Below, one piece after another: positions 1 through 8,591 of a DNA stretch of 18,463 nt. The translations under genes were made by a program, and so were the position numbers. Numbering within the stretch: position 1 is the first letter of the stretch; each line of letters opens with the position of its first letter. Below the pieces are notes generated by a model. That model made no database searches. It was given only the letters and a program-made list of their open reading frames with translations, and was not told the origin of the DNA. Source of the DNA: CAZFIM01 sp964519615 (GTDB lineage Bacteria > Chloroflexota > Dehalococcoidia > GIF9 > UBA5629); assembly GCA_964519615.1 (NCBI GenBank), contig CAZFIM010000049.1, positions 1 to 18,463 of the forward strand, in the 5' to 3' direction.

Positions 1-622
1 TAGAAGCGGCTTTTTTAAGATCGTTATTGAGGCTTTCTATTCGCTGATGAGGAAGCCCATAAAGTAAATCTATGCTGACGTAAAATCCTTCCTTTAGTAA
101 AAGCTCGATATTATTCAATACACTTTCAGCAGTATAGTCTCGGCCCATGGTATTAAGTATCTGAGCATCGAAAGACTGAACGCCCAGGCTGATCCTGTTT
201 ATCCCCGCCCCTTTTAGCTCTTTGAGCATGTCGCTGTTTATATCGTTGGGGCCGGCTTCAAAACCGATCTCACCTTCTATGAGAAAGAGGCTTCTGATAT
301 GCTCGACAATCTCTATCATCCCTGACCATGTCAGGCTGGGAGTGCCGCCACCGAAATAGACATCTCCTATGGTAATCTTACCTATCTTATCATGGTACAG
401 GTCGATCTCCTTTTTTACAGCTTCGATGTAGGGGGTGCTTTTATCTTCGGAGTATTTGATGCTTCGAAAAGAACAATAAGGACACAATTGCCGGCAGAAG
501 GGCATATGTATATACCAGCCGATGCCGTTTAAATCAGCGGGTAAATCCGGCTGGACGGGGTAGAATCGCGTCCCTTTAAGCCCGCTCATTATCATCATTT
601 GCGCCATTTTTTCTATAAGCAT
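1..622 (-). CDS. HemW/HemN-like radical SAM protein (C-terminus outside window)
   Basis: I translated this frame by hand: 207 residues are visible from an ATG at 622, and the frame stays open to the window edge. The sequence IHMPFCRQLCPYCSF carries the radical SAM CxxxCxxC motif (C43, C47, C50), followed by GGGTPS at residues 91-96, the SAM-binding glycine motif typical of the HemN/HemW family. It lacks the fourth cysteine (CxC) of true coproporphyrinogen dehydrogenase HemN, so a HemW-like heme chaperone or a ChuW/HutW-like tetrapyrrole enzyme is more likely. A good ribosome site (AGGGGG, about 631-637) precedes the ATG, which is 4 bp past the cbiET stop, so it is the last visible gene of the corrinoid operon. 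The operon context hints at a tetrapyrrole role, but the substrate cannot be read from the sequence. Confidence 0.85.
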   Translation of the reverse strand, partial: MLIEKMAQMMIMSGLKGTRFYPVQPDLPADLNGIGWYIHMPFCRQLCPYCSFRSIKYSEDKSTPYIEAVKKEIDLYHDKIGKITIGDVYFGGGTPSLTWSGMIEIVEHIRSLFLIEGEIGFEAGPNDINSDMLKELKGAGINRISLGVQSFDAQILNTMGRDYTAESVLNNIELLLKEGFYVSIDLLYGLPHQRIESLNNDLKKAAS

Positions 623-626
623 ATGA

Positions 627-1874
627 TTATGCCCCCTGATTTTTAGCTATAGCGCTAATAATAAAAACCGAATTTAACGCTTCAAAGCGCGTAAGCTCTC
701 TGGTATTCACGCTGCGTGCAATACTGACCTGTGTGATATCGGTATTGAATCCTCGTAGGTTGAGCATCTTAAGTGCACTATTCAAATTTTCAAGTGCGAC
801 AACATTGATTACGATTTGTCCTCCGGGCATCAGTTTTCTGCTGACATAATCCACGATTGTCTCAATGTTGCCGCCGCTTCCCCCGATAAAAACGGTAGTA
901 GGGGCAGGTAATCCGTCCAGTCCTTCAGGGGCAAATGTATGGACGACCTCGATATTATGCACCCCGAATTTTTTGATATTCTTTTTAATGATTGCTACAT
1001 CGGCAGAATTTTTCTCTACGGCGTATATATGGCCTTTGGAGACAAGAAAAGAGGCTTCGATGGAGATCGCCCCGGACCCGGCACCTATATCCCAGATCAC
1101 ACTCTCCTTTGTTAGCCGCATTTTCGCCAGGCTGACAGCCCGCACCTCTTGCTTGGTAATCAGGCCTGCTTTCGGTTTACGCTGATAAAATTCATCATCG
1201 GATATGCCCGGTAATCTGGTTTGCGGGACTTCGTTTGTCGCAAGCGGTGCGCTTCTGATCAGGATCAGAATATTGAGCGGCGCGCACTCCATTGCGGACA
1301 GGCGGCGCAAGCCGATACTGATGACCTTTTCGCTCTTATCTCCCATATTCTGGCAGATATATGCGCGGTAGTTCTTTATCCCGTTATCCAGCAGCAGCCT
1401 GGCTATTTTTGCCGGGTTATTAGTGCTATCTGTCAAAATGCAGATTTTTGCATTTGCGCGGACGGTCTCTAAAAGATTATCGGTGGCTCTGGAGTGTAGG
1501 CTGATGAAAGCAGCATCTTCCCAGCTCTCTTTAATGCGGGCAAACGCCAGCTGGACAGCGCTTACATTAGGGCTTATTTCCACGGCTTTTTTACCCAGTT
1601 CTCTTACCAGATGACTTGCTATACCGTAGAAATCCGGATCACCTGAAGCCAGAACAACAATACGCTTGTGCCCCAGCTTTTCTTTGATGGCTGCGGTTAC
1701 TTGCGGCAGGTTGTTTTTAACAATAATCTTCTCGCCTGTTATTGAAGAAAACATGTCCAGCAATCTTTTGCCCCCGAAGACCATCTCTGCTCTGTTGATA
1801 AGCTGCAAGTTCTGCGGAGTTAAATTTACCGTACCGCCGGATGCAATGCCTATGATATGTATCTTATTTTTCAA
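627..1874 (-). CDS. cbiET: Cobalt-precorrin-6B/7 C5,C15-methyltransferase, CbiE-CbiT fusion
   Basis: This 415-residue protein fuses the two enzymes that methylate C5 and C15 and decarboxylate the C12 acetate of the corrin ring, as in CobL. The CbiE half (about residues 1-205) has the tetrapyrrole methylase start IHIIGIASGG and the LASGDPDFYGI loop (75-85). The CbiT half (about 225-415) has the class I SAM motif DIGAGSGAISIE (262-273) preceded by the family-typical GLITKQEVR. The start is TTG: it fits the short CbiE N-terminus and has an AGGAAGAG ribosome site (about 1882-1889). It overlaps the cbiD stop by 11 bp, implying translational coupling. The usual GxGPGG of CbiE reads GIASGG here. Confident on family and pathway. 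Confidence 0.95.
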   Translation of the reverse strand: MKNKIHIIGIASGGTVNLTPQNLQLINRAEMVFGGKRLLDMFSSITGEKIIVKNNLPQVTAAIKEKLGHKRIVVLASGDPDFYGIASHLVRELGKKAVEISPNVSAVQLAFARIKESWEDAAFISLHSRATDNLLETVRANAKICILTDSTNNPAKIARLLLDNGIKNYRAYICQNMGDKSEKVISIGLRRLSAMECAPLNILILIRSAPLATNEVPQTRLPGISDDEFYQRKPKAGLITKQEVRAVSLAKMRLTKESVIWDIGAGSGAISIEASFLVSKGHIYAVEKNSADVAIIKKNIKKFGVHNIEVVHTFAPEGLDGLPAPTTVFIGGSGGNIETIVDYVSRKLMPGGQIVINVVALENLNSALKMLNLRGFNTDITQVSIARSVNTRELTRFEALNSVFIISAIAKNQGA

Positions 1875-2961
1875 TATCCGCTCTTCCTATAATGATGCCG
1901 TCAAAGGTGGACATAATGCATTCGACTGCAAAAGCTCTTTCAACTTTTTCTCTACATCTTAACGCTGCCATTAAACAGAGACGGTCGCAAAAAGCCCCGG
2001 TATATTCATGAGGGAGCATTCTGCGAAAATGATTGGCAGTGACAGCAGTCTTGAGGCCTTCTACCGTTTCAACAGGGACGCAACAGGCAAGTGCTACTTC
2101 CGCTAGAAAACCGATATCAACCCTGGAATCACTTATGTTCGTATAAAGATGTCCGGCTGCCATTTTACTGATTTTCCCGGTCATACCCCAGATGGTTACT
2201 TTATCTATTCTTCTTTTAACGCATTCATTGAGCGAGTAGCCGATGAAGTCTCCTGCCTGAATGTAGCATTCTACGGCAAGGCCCAGTTCATTCTGGGCAT
2301 ATTTTTCGCTGCGCCTGCCTGTGGTCAGCACCACCTGCCGGCAGCCGGAAGCGACAGCAATATCAAGCGCCTGCGAGATGCAGGCTTTATACGCACTAAT
2401 AGAGTAGGGAATGACTATCCCTGTGGTTCCTATGATGGAAATACCACCCTCGATTCCAAGACGTGAATTGAGAGTTTTCTGCGCTAAACGCTCTCCATCG
2501 GGAACGGAAATTACCACTTTAACACCTCGATCGCACGCTATATTTTTCAAAACCTGCCGCACCGAATGGCCTATCATTTGCCGTGGTATGGGGTTAATCG
2601 CATCCATACCGACTGCCAATTCCAGCCCGGGTTTGGTAATTCTACCGACACCTTCCCCGCCGGTGATGACAATACCCGGCTCTTTTTCCCACGTGACAGT
2701 GGCCTGAATTTCAGCACCGTCAGTGATGTCAGGATCGTCGCCGGCATCTTTTATTATGGAGCATGAAGCGTATGTTTTATCGAAGCTGCAACTTTTAACG
2801 GTAAAGTCTGCCTCTCTGGAGCCGGGCAAATCGATAGTGATTTTCATAACCGTCTCCTGTTTAAGCAGGGCGGTAATAGCCGCCTTGGCAGCGGCTGCGG
2901 CGCAGGCGCCTGTAGTGTACCCTGAGCGCAGCGGGCGTCCCTTCTTGTTAGTGCGGTTCAT
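1864..2961 (-). CDS. cbiD: Cobalt-precorrin-5B C1-methyltransferase
   Basis: CbiD methylates C1 of cobalt-precorrin-5B with SAM in the anaerobic, cobalt-early route to cobalamin. The 365-residue length is normal for the family. The hallmark N-terminal motif LRSGYTTGACAAAAAKAA is present (11-28), and further conserved blocks occur (GGEGVGRITKPGL, GIEGGISIIGTTGIV, TTGRRSEKYA). The ATG start leaves 37 bp after the ABC-2 permease gene, one of the larger gaps in the operon. The ribosome site is weak (AAGGATA, about 13 bases away). It lies directly upstream of cbiET and overlaps it. The presence of CbiD rather than CobF places the pathway on the anaerobic branch. Confidence 0.96.
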   Translation of the reverse strand: MNRTNKKGRPLRSGYTTGACAAAAAKAAITALLKQETVMKITIDLPGSREADFTVKSCSFDKTYASCSIIKDAGDDPDITDGAEIQATVTWEKEPGIVITGGEGVGRITKPGLELAVGMDAINPIPRQMIGHSVRQVLKNIACDRGVKVVISVPDGERLAQKTLNSRLGIEGGISIIGTTGIVIPYSISAYKACISQALDIAVASGCRQVVLTTGRRSEKYAQNELGLAVECYIQAGDFIGYSLNECVKRRIDKVTIWGMTGKISKMAAGHLYTNISDSRVDIGFLAEVALACCVPVETVEGLKTAVTANHFRRMLPHEYTGAFCDRLCLMAALRCREKVERAFAVECIMSTFDGIIIGRADIEK

Positions 2962-2998
2962 TATATATTTGTTTATCCTTATACTTTATTCTTTTATC

Positions 2999-3748
2999 TT
3001 AAAGACTCAGTTTTTTCAGACGGATAATGCTTCCCATGAAAAAAGCCAGACCGAAAGCCGCCAATGCCAGTAAGGATATCCATGGAAAAGGCTGGCCCAT
3101 GGCCTCTGCTCTTAGACATATGCTTGAGTGTGTAAGGGGAAGTAAATACAGGATTACCTTGAGCGCAAGCGGCAGTCCGTCTATTGCAAAGAAAGTGCCT
3201 CCAAGAAAGGTCATAGGCAATATTATAAAGGCGGTAAAATTGCCCATATCTTCGTAAGAATTTGCCAGAAGCGCTGCCAGTACTCCAAGAAAAGCAAACG
3301 TAAAACAGGAGACGATAAGCGTTATTATAAACAGCGGAGTAATCAACAATGTATGGGATAGTATCAGGGCGATGATTAAAAAGGCGATGGAGCTGATTAA
3401 GCCCCGTATAACCCCTATCAAAGATTTGCCTATGATGAGGGCCGTGTGACTTACAGGCGACATGAGAAATTCATCGAACGTTTTGTAAAAACGGCGGCTC
3501 ACATTCAATTTTGTTCCCGCGCCATTATAACTGCTTGTCATTGCCGTAAGGGCGATTATCCCGGGGATAACGAACTCAAGGTAGCTGGCGTTTTGAAAGC
3601 TGATGCCGCGGCCCAAACCGTAACCGAAAGCTACAAGATACAGCAGCGGTCCTACCAGGCTCACCAGTAATGTCCGCAGCCAGCGCCGTTTTGTAAAACT
3701 CAGGTCTGCCCAGAGTACGGAGTAAGCATCTCTCAATACATCGACCAT
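2999..3748 (-). CDS. ABC-2 type transporter permease (DrrB-like)
   Basis: This 249-residue integral membrane protein is the expected size for a six-helix ABC-2 permease (DrrB/NodJ type). Hydrophobic stretches lie near residues 24-46, 58-75, 103-133, 135-162, 172-195 and 222-242. The N-terminal block RRWLRTLLVSLVGPLLYLVAFG and the PMTFLGGTFFAIDGLP region match the family pattern I know. Its ATG follows the stop of the ATPase gene with no gap, and AGGTGAGG within that gene is its ribosome site, so the two are almost certainly partners. Family knowledge points to export of a lipophilic or polyketide-like compound, but the substrate is unknown. Its position inside a corrinoid operon is unusual and suggests a link to tetrapyrrole or metal handling. 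Confidence 0.88.
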   Translation of the reverse strand: MVDVLRDAYSVLWADLSFTKRRWLRTLLVSLVGPLLYLVAFGYGLGRGISFQNASYLEFVIPGIIALTAMTSSYNGAGTKLNVSRRFYKTFDEFLMSPVSHTALIIGKSLIGVIRGLISSIAFLIIALILSHTLLITPLFIITLIVSCFTFAFLGVLAALLANSYEDMGNFTAFIILPMTFLGGTFFAIDGLPLALKVILYLLPLTHSSICLRAEAMGQPFPWISLLALAAFGLAFFMGSIIRLKKLSL

Positions 3749-4603
3749 TTAATCCTCACCTACCTTACGCCCGGTCAATTCGATAAAAACATCCTCCAGG
3801 TTTGTATTCCTTAAAAGAAAACGAGTTCCATTGCCGGGCATACTTTGCATATAGTTTGATGCCAATACCTTATCCGGAAAATAGTGATATGATGTGTGTT
3901 CATCATTGGCGTATTGTTCTATCGCTATAGTCCCCAGATTCCGGCACAGATCTGCCGGTTTGCCGATAGTGATCATGCGTCCATAATCGATGATCCCTAC
4001 TCTGAAACAGAGTGATTCGGCTTCTTCAATGTAATGCGTGGTGAGAAAAACGGTTGTACCGCTGTTATTGAGCTGTCTGATCAATTCCCATAATTTTCGC
4101 CGTGTTTGGGCATCGAGTCCGACCGTGGGCTCATCGAGGAAGAGAATGCGGGGGCCGTGTATAAGCGCCCGCGCGATCATCACTCTTCTTCTCATACCTC
4201 CTGAGAGCTCATCAACAAGCCGTCCGGCATATTCGGTGAGCTCGACATACTCGAGTAACTCATTAATACGTTCTTTTCTTTCACTTTTACTGATATGATG
4301 AAGCCGGGCGTGGAGTTCCAGGTTCTCACGAACCGTTAGTTCGCGATCGAGGCTTAACGTCTGTTGTACCACGCCGATTATCTTTTTTACCTCGAGGCCC
4401 TTTTCTGCAATGTCCAGCCCGTTTATCCGTGCATGTCCCGAGGTTGCCCGTGTCAGACAGGTTAATATGCGGATAGTTGTCGTTTTACCGGCACCATTGG
4501 GGCCGAGAAAACCGAATATCTCTCCTTCCTGCACTTCAAGGTTCAGGTTATTAACTGCTTTAACAGCACCATATGATTTTGATAGCTCCGCCGCTACAAT
4601 CAA
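3749..4603 (-). CDS. ABC transporter ATPase (DrrA-like, partner of ABC-2 permease)
   Basis: This 284-residue cytoplasmic ATPase has Walker A GPNGAGKTT (34-42), signature LSGGMRRR (133-140), Walker B ILFLDEP (153-159) and the switch TTHYIEEAE. The signature with M-R-R-R and the HYIEEAE switch are typical of the DrrA/NodI class that pairs with ABC-2 permeases. About 80 residues follow the core and end in LEDVFIELTGRKVGED, the usual DrrA tail. The start is TTG overlapping the TGA of the preceding ATPase gene (TTGA), with GGAAGAGG upstream; no ATG gives a better N-terminus. Translation is probably coupled to both neighbours. The substrate is unknown. Confidence 0.9.
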   Translation of the reverse strand: MIVAAELSKSYGAVKAVNNLNLEVQEGEIFGFLGPNGAGKTTTIRILTCLTRATSGHARINGLDIAEKGLEVKKIIGVVQQTLSLDRELTVRENLELHARLHHISKSERKERINELLEYVELTEYAGRLVDELSGGMRRRVMIARALIHGPRILFLDEPTVGLDAQTRRKLWELIRQLNNSGTTVFLTTHYIEEAESLCFRVGIIDYGRMITIGKPADLCRNLGTIAIEQYANDEHTSYHYFPDKVLASNYMQSMPGNGTRFLLRNTNLEDVFIELTGRKVGED

Positions 4604-5400
4604 ATCTGTCCTCTTCCATTACTACCCGCTGCGATGGGAATTACGACTGGTTTGCCTTCCTGCCCGATGATTATCTGGGTCTCAATACCGTATACCTCTC
4701 TAATGTGGTCCTGGCTGAATACCGTTTCAGGTGTCCCAATTTTAAATACCTTTTTATCTTTTAGCATGACAACCCTGTCTGAAAACCTTGCTGCCAGATT
4801 CAGATCATGCATTGCCATTATAACCGATATTCTTTTGACATGAATAAGCTCTTGAACGATCTCCATGACCTCAAGCTGATGCTTGATATCCAGGTTGCTT
4901 GTTGGTTCATCCATGAGGAGAATCCGCGGTTCCTGGGCAATTGCCCTGGCAATTACGACCTTTTGTTTTTCTCCTCCACTTAGCTCGTCAAAATATCTTT
5001 GCCCGAAATCCTCCATTCGCAGAAACTTCAAGGTTTTCGCAACGATGGAAATATCTTCCCGATTAACGCGCCAGTTCATATGCGGCTTTCTCCCCATGAG
5101 AACGATATCGAAAATGGTAAATGGGAACACTTCAACATTGTTCTGGGGGACATAACTCATCTTCCTCGAAAGCTTGACTGAATCAATTTTAGCTGTGTTT
5201 TCTCCGTCCAGTAGAATTACACCTTTTTGCGGTTTAAGAATTTTATCTATACATTTAAGCAAGGTGCTTTTGCCGGCGCCGTTGGGGCCTACCAGACTCA
5301 CCGCCTCGCTCTCATTTATTTCCAGTGTGACCCCGTCGAGTGCATTCATGCTGCTATAGCTAAATGAAATATCGTTGATGCGGAGTTTCACTGCCACCAT
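4600..5400 (-). CDS. btuD: Corrinoid/iron-siderophore family ABC importer ATPase (BtuD/FecE-like)
   Basis: This 266-residue ATPase should energise the BtuC-like permease encoded just upstream. It shows Walker A GPNGAGKST (38-46), Q-loop Q86, signature LSGGEKQ (140-146), Walker B LLMDEP (161-166) and MAMHDLNLAARF, the switch typical of FecE/BtuD/FhuC ATPases. It overlaps the permease gene by 13 bp. The ribosome site AAAGGAG sits only 3 bases before the ATG at 5400; an in-frame GTG as second codon (5397) or another at 5391 would have better spacing, so the exact start is uncertain by a few residues. Corrinoid specificity is inferred from the operon; iron- or cobalt-chelate uptake by the same family is the alternative. 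Confidence 0.9.
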   Translation of the reverse strand: MVAVKLRINDISFSYSSMNALDGVTLEINESEAVSLVGPNGAGKSTLLKCIDKILKPQKGVILLDGENTAKIDSVKLSRKMSYVPQNNVEVFPFTIFDIVLMGRKPHMNWRVNREDISIVAKTLKFLRMEDFGQRYFDELSGGEKQKVVIARAIAQEPRILLMDEPTSNLDIKHQLEVMEIVQELIHVKRISVIMAMHDLNLAARFSDRVVMLKDKKVFKIGTPETVFSQDHIREVYGIETQIIIGQEGKPVVIPIAAGSNGRGQI

Positions 5401-6425
5401 CTTCTCCTTTTACGCATAAGTAAATATAAGAAAAAGGGGACGCCAATAACAGCAGTGACGATGCCCACGGGCAGCTCGGTTGGCTGGATAATAATGCGGC
5501 ACAGGGTATCTGATACTAATAGAATGACTGCTCCCATAATACCGGATGCAGGAATAAGAAATCTGTGATCGTTCCCTATGATCAGTCTACATATGTGCGG
5601 AGAGACCAGGCCAATGAACCCGATGATACCGGTATAAGCAATCGCGCTTGCCGTGAGAATAGCGGCCAGTATCAGGTTAGCTATACGTACACGGTCGATT
5701 TTAATGCCAAGACTGACTGCCACTTCATCGCCTGCACCCATAACGTTAATGTCCCACGAATAGCTTAACGCTATGATTGAGAATACCACCATGATGGGGA
5801 GTAAAATAGCTATGCTTTGCCATGTTGCGCCGGATAAATCTCCCATTAACCACAATACAATCTCTCGAAGCTGCTCATTGCCTGAAACGTATTTCAAAGC
5901 TGAAATAAAGGCTGAAAAGAGGTAGCTTAAAGCAACGCCTGCCAGGATAAGTGTCTCGATGGATGTACCGCGGATGCGCGAGATGCCGAGGACAAGCAGC
6001 ATTGTCAGCAAGCCAAAGATGAAGGCATTGGTCACTATCAAAAATGAGCTGAAGACAACGGTGCCGGCGCCGAAAACAATGGCTAAAGCCGCTCCACACG
6101 CTGCTCCGGATGAAAGCCCCAGCGTATATGGCGAGACAAGAGGATTTCGTAATACTCCCTGCATAACTGCTCCGGATACCCCGAGATTTATACCCGCGAT
6201 AATTGATAACAATATCCGTGGAGAGCGTAACTGCCGTACAACCGTTTGAGCAAAAACGCTTGATTCTATCGGAAAGATCAGTGAGAGGAATGCGTTAACA
6301 GTTTCCCTTAAGTTTAGAGATGCGGATCCCAGAGAGACGGCCGTTATGGCAATTATGATTAATGCTAATAGCAGACCAAGGATAAAAAGAACTTTTCTCC
6401 CGGTAAATCGTTTATAACTTTCCAC
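5388..6425 (-). CDS. btuC: FecCD-family ABC permease (BtuC-like)
   Basis: At 345 residues this is the standard size for the ten-helix FecCD/BtuC permease. Diagnostic segments are RQLRSPRILLSIIAGINLGVSGAVMQ, NPLVSPYTLGLSSGAACGAALA, and GFIGLVSPHICRLIIGNDHRFLIPAS near the C-terminus, which contacts the ATPase; the first and last are quoted in part here as GINLGVSGAVMQ and GFIGLVSPHICR. The predicted N-terminal helix spans about 11-33. The start is GTG at 6425. The frame opens right after the TAA of the binding-protein gene, 18 bases upstream, with no clear Shine-Dalgarno, so it may depend on translational coupling. With the neighbouring lipoprotein and ATPase it forms a complete BtuFCD-type importer, probably for corrinoids. 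Confidence 0.92.
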   Translation of the reverse strand: MESYKRFTGRKVLFILGLLLALIIIAITAVSLGSASLNLRETVNAFLSLIFPIESSVFAQTVVRQLRSPRILLSIIAGINLGVSGAVMQGVLRNPLVSPYTLGLSSGAACGAALAIVFGAGTVVFSSFLIVTNAFIFGLLTMLLVLGISRIRGTSIETLILAGVALSYLFSAFISALKYVSGNEQLREIVLWLMGDLSGATWQSIAILLPIMVVFSIIALSYSWDINVMGAGDEVAVSLGIKIDRVRIANLILAAILTASAIAYTGIIGFIGLVSPHICRLIIGNDHRFLIPASGIMGAVILLVSDTLCRIIIQPTELPVGIVTAVIGVPFFLYLLMRKRRRWWQ

Positions 6426-6443
6426 ATATGCGTCAGTAATTTT

Positions 6444-7520
6444 TTATCCCCCATTTGGCTCATCACTTACTCCAGCAGCGTATACCCAGCATCCGTCAAG
6501 CTCGTGATCCCAGAATGTATGCAGCATATCACGGTGAACGGCCTCGGGGTCGATGTCGGTAAAAAGATGGGGATGGTACCATTTAGCGAAGTAGAGAAGG
6601 CCGACTATCGAGCGAGGTCCTGTTAAGAGACGGGAGTCAATTATATATACCTTGCCCTCTTTGACTGCTTTGATCTCACTAAAACCGGGCTGCGCTACCA
6701 TCATATCATGTACCATTTTCAGATCTTCCATGACGGGTATTTCCCCTGCATCACTGGCATCAAGGTAGCTGTATACGGTGATATCAGGATTCTTTTCATA
6801 CACCCACTCAGCACTGAGATGGGGAACATGTACTGGTTCATCAGCTGCAATATTGGTGCCGCCGGCAGCAACTATTCGCCGGTGACCTGCCGTATCGGCA
6901 TTGTTACTCCAGTACATATGCCCCATACTCTGGAATAACACAAGTGGCCTTTTGTCGCTGCTGAGATTGGCGATACGCTCCGTAATCAAATTTTCATAGT
7001 GCCTGATGTAATCGCTTAATTGCTGGGCTTGTCCCTGTCTGTTCAGCAGAATGCCCATCTGCCCGATCATATGCTGTGCTGTATCCAGTTCGATGCTTCT
7101 GAATTGGATCACCTTTACTCCGGCAAGTTCAAATTTATCTTTTAACTCCTGTTTGAACAGGGTGCCTGTACGGGCGATTACCAGATCTGGTTTTTGCTGC
7201 AAGACAAGTTCTATGTTCGGCTTGCTTGCCGCGCCTACATTGGTTTTTAACTTTAGATCCGGCGGAAAATTGCATTCGTAGCTGCAGGCAACGATCTTAT
7301 CACCCTCATCAAGAGCATAGATTACCTCCGCTACGGCAGGAACAAGACATACGATGGATAAAGGATTGGCAGGAACAGCGACAAGATTTCCTTCTTCATC
7401 GAGGATGCTGATAAAATCAACCTCAGAGATAGCATTATTGCTGTTTGGTTGTTGGTTACATCCTGATGATATCAGTATAGAGATACATAGAATAAGTGCC
7501 AGAATTGCCAGTCTTTTCAA
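6444..7520 (-). CDS. btuF: Corrinoid/metal-chelate binding lipoprotein (BtuF-like)
   Basis: This is the extracytoplasmic solute receptor of the adjacent importer. The mature part has the class III binding-protein pattern: VCLVPAVAEVIYALDEGDKIVACS, then KPNIELVLQQKPDLVIA, and a long linking helix. I place the start at TTG 7520, giving 358 residues beginning MKRLAILALILCISILISSGC in effect (lipobox SSGC, Cys21), an ideal lipoprotein signal. GGGAGG lies at 7532-7537, 11 bases upstream. Longer in-frame starts exist (ATG 7577, ATG 7550) but add a hydrophilic stretch before the signal and have no ribosome site; ATG 7577 would also overlap the preceding gene. The ligand is inferred to be a corrinoid from context; a ferric or cobalt chelate is possible. 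Confidence 0.88.
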   Translation of the reverse strand: MKRLAILALILCISILISSGCNQQPNSNNAISEVDFISILDEEGNLVAVPANPLSIVCLVPAVAEVIYALDEGDKIVACSYECNFPPDLKLKTNVGAASKPNIELVLQQKPDLVIARTGTLFKQELKDKFELAGVKVIQFRSIELDTAQHMIGQMGILLNRQGQAQQLSDYIRHYENLITERIANLSSDKRPLVLFQSMGHMYWSNNADTAGHRRIVAAGGTNIAADEPVHVPHLSAEWVYEKNPDITVYSYLDASDAGEIPVMEDLKMVHDMMVAQPGFSEIKAVKEGKVYIIDSRLLTGPRSIVGLLYFAKWYHPHLFTDIDPEAVHRDMLHTFWDHELDGCWVYAAGVSDEPNGG

Positions 7521-7554
7521 TTGTCTGTTTGCCTCCCAGTGTTCCCACATTACG

Positions 7555-8586
7555 CTAGGAAAGTTTAAGCAGGGCATTAACAGCAGCTACCGCTAAAGCA
7601 CTGCCGCCGCGATTCCCTTCTATTGCGATAAATGGTATATCCCGTTTCATTAGCTCTGATTTTGATTCTTTTGCGCCTACAAAACCCACTGGCATACCTA
7701 CTATCAATGCCGGAGTAATATCCGTGCTGTCAATCAGGTCGATAAGAGCGAATAGAGCGGTAGGGGCATTTCCGATAGCGATAATTGCATTATGCAATTT
7801 AGTGTCCAAAAAACGTATCGCAGCCGCAGAACGGGTGATACCGCCCTCATTAGTAATCTTGATTGCACCAGGATTGTCTATGGCACAGGTAACGTCACAT
7901 CCGAACTCATCAGTTTTTTTACGGTTAATTCCTGCTGCCGCCATTTTTACATCGGTATAGATGGGATTGCCGGTTCGTATCGCTTTAATGCCGGAAGCAA
8001 TTGCCTGCGGATGAAACCTTACCAGTTGTGCGATCTCTATATCACCTGCTGCATGCACAATCCTTTTTATTACCTGTAGCTCCCCGGCAGAACATACTAT
8101 CGGTGGCAATAGGCTTTCTATTATCTCCATACTGCAGGCTTCTATGGCCTCAGGTGTTGCGGGCAGATCAGGGATACCGCCGGCATCACGCGTTTCTAAA
8201 GAAGCCTCTTGTATCCGCTTGATAACCAGATCAGCCAGCAGGGTATCCGTACCCAGAATCGATGTTAGGGAAAATTCGATGTCCGGATAACAGGTTTTCA
8301 GGCGCTCAATAGATTCCGGTATATCTTCTTTTGAGTGCTTGCCGTCAAAAAGGAAGAAAGGCATTATCAACACTCTCTTAATACCTTGTTGCGCCTGAAG
8401 TTCGACTGCTTCCTTCAGGGAGGGATGATTGAAGCTCTGTGCAGCCCAATCGACCCTGCCTGCCAGTGGGAATTTAGCCCTGACTTTAGCGGCAATGTAG
8501 GCCATAGCACGAACGAACTCAGGTTCATTCGTGCTGCCATGCGCGATAATGATTATACCCGTTATTGTCAGGTTTTTAGCGATGAT
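7555..8586 (-). CDS. CbiX-CbiC fusion: sirohydrochlorin cobaltochelatase / cobalt-precorrin-8 methylmutase
   Basis: The N-terminal part (about 1-120) resembles short CbiX, with AHGS (H16) and MPFFLFDGKHSKEDIP (H84), the two expected metal-handling histidines. From about residue 144 it is CbiC: IVHAAGD (catalytic His178), GNPIYTDVKMAAAGI, GITRSAAA, IAIGNAPTALF, IVGMPVGFVGAKESK and GNRGGSA, so it should catalyse the C11-to-C12 methyl shift. The first conventional start is ATG 8505, but it falls inside the CbiX domain and would drop strand 1 and H16. The frame is open back to a TAG at 8590-8592, and the only codons near the AGGA ribosome site are ATC (8586 or 8583), so I give 8586 as the probable start. 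Alternatives are a frameshift in the A5 run near 8573-8577 or use of ATG 8505 with a truncated, inactive CbiX. Confidence 0.9.
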   Translation of the reverse strand: MIAKNLTITGIIIIAHGSTNEPEFVRAMAYIAAKVRAKFPLAGRVDWAAQSFNHPSLKEAVELQAQQGIKRVLIMPFFLFDGKHSKEDIPESIERLKTCYPDIEFSLTSILGTDTLLADLVIKRIQEASLETRDAGGIPDLPATPEAIEACSMEIIESLLPPIVCSAGELQVIKRIVHAAGDIEIAQLVRFHPQAIASGIKAIRTGNPIYTDVKMAAAGINRKKTDEFGCDVTCAIDNPGAIKITNEGGITRSAAAIRFLDTKLHNAIIAIGNAPTALFALIDLIDSTDITPALIVGMPVGFVGAKESKSELMKRDIPFIAIEGNRGGSALAVAAVNALLKLS

Positions 8587-8591
8587 ATACT

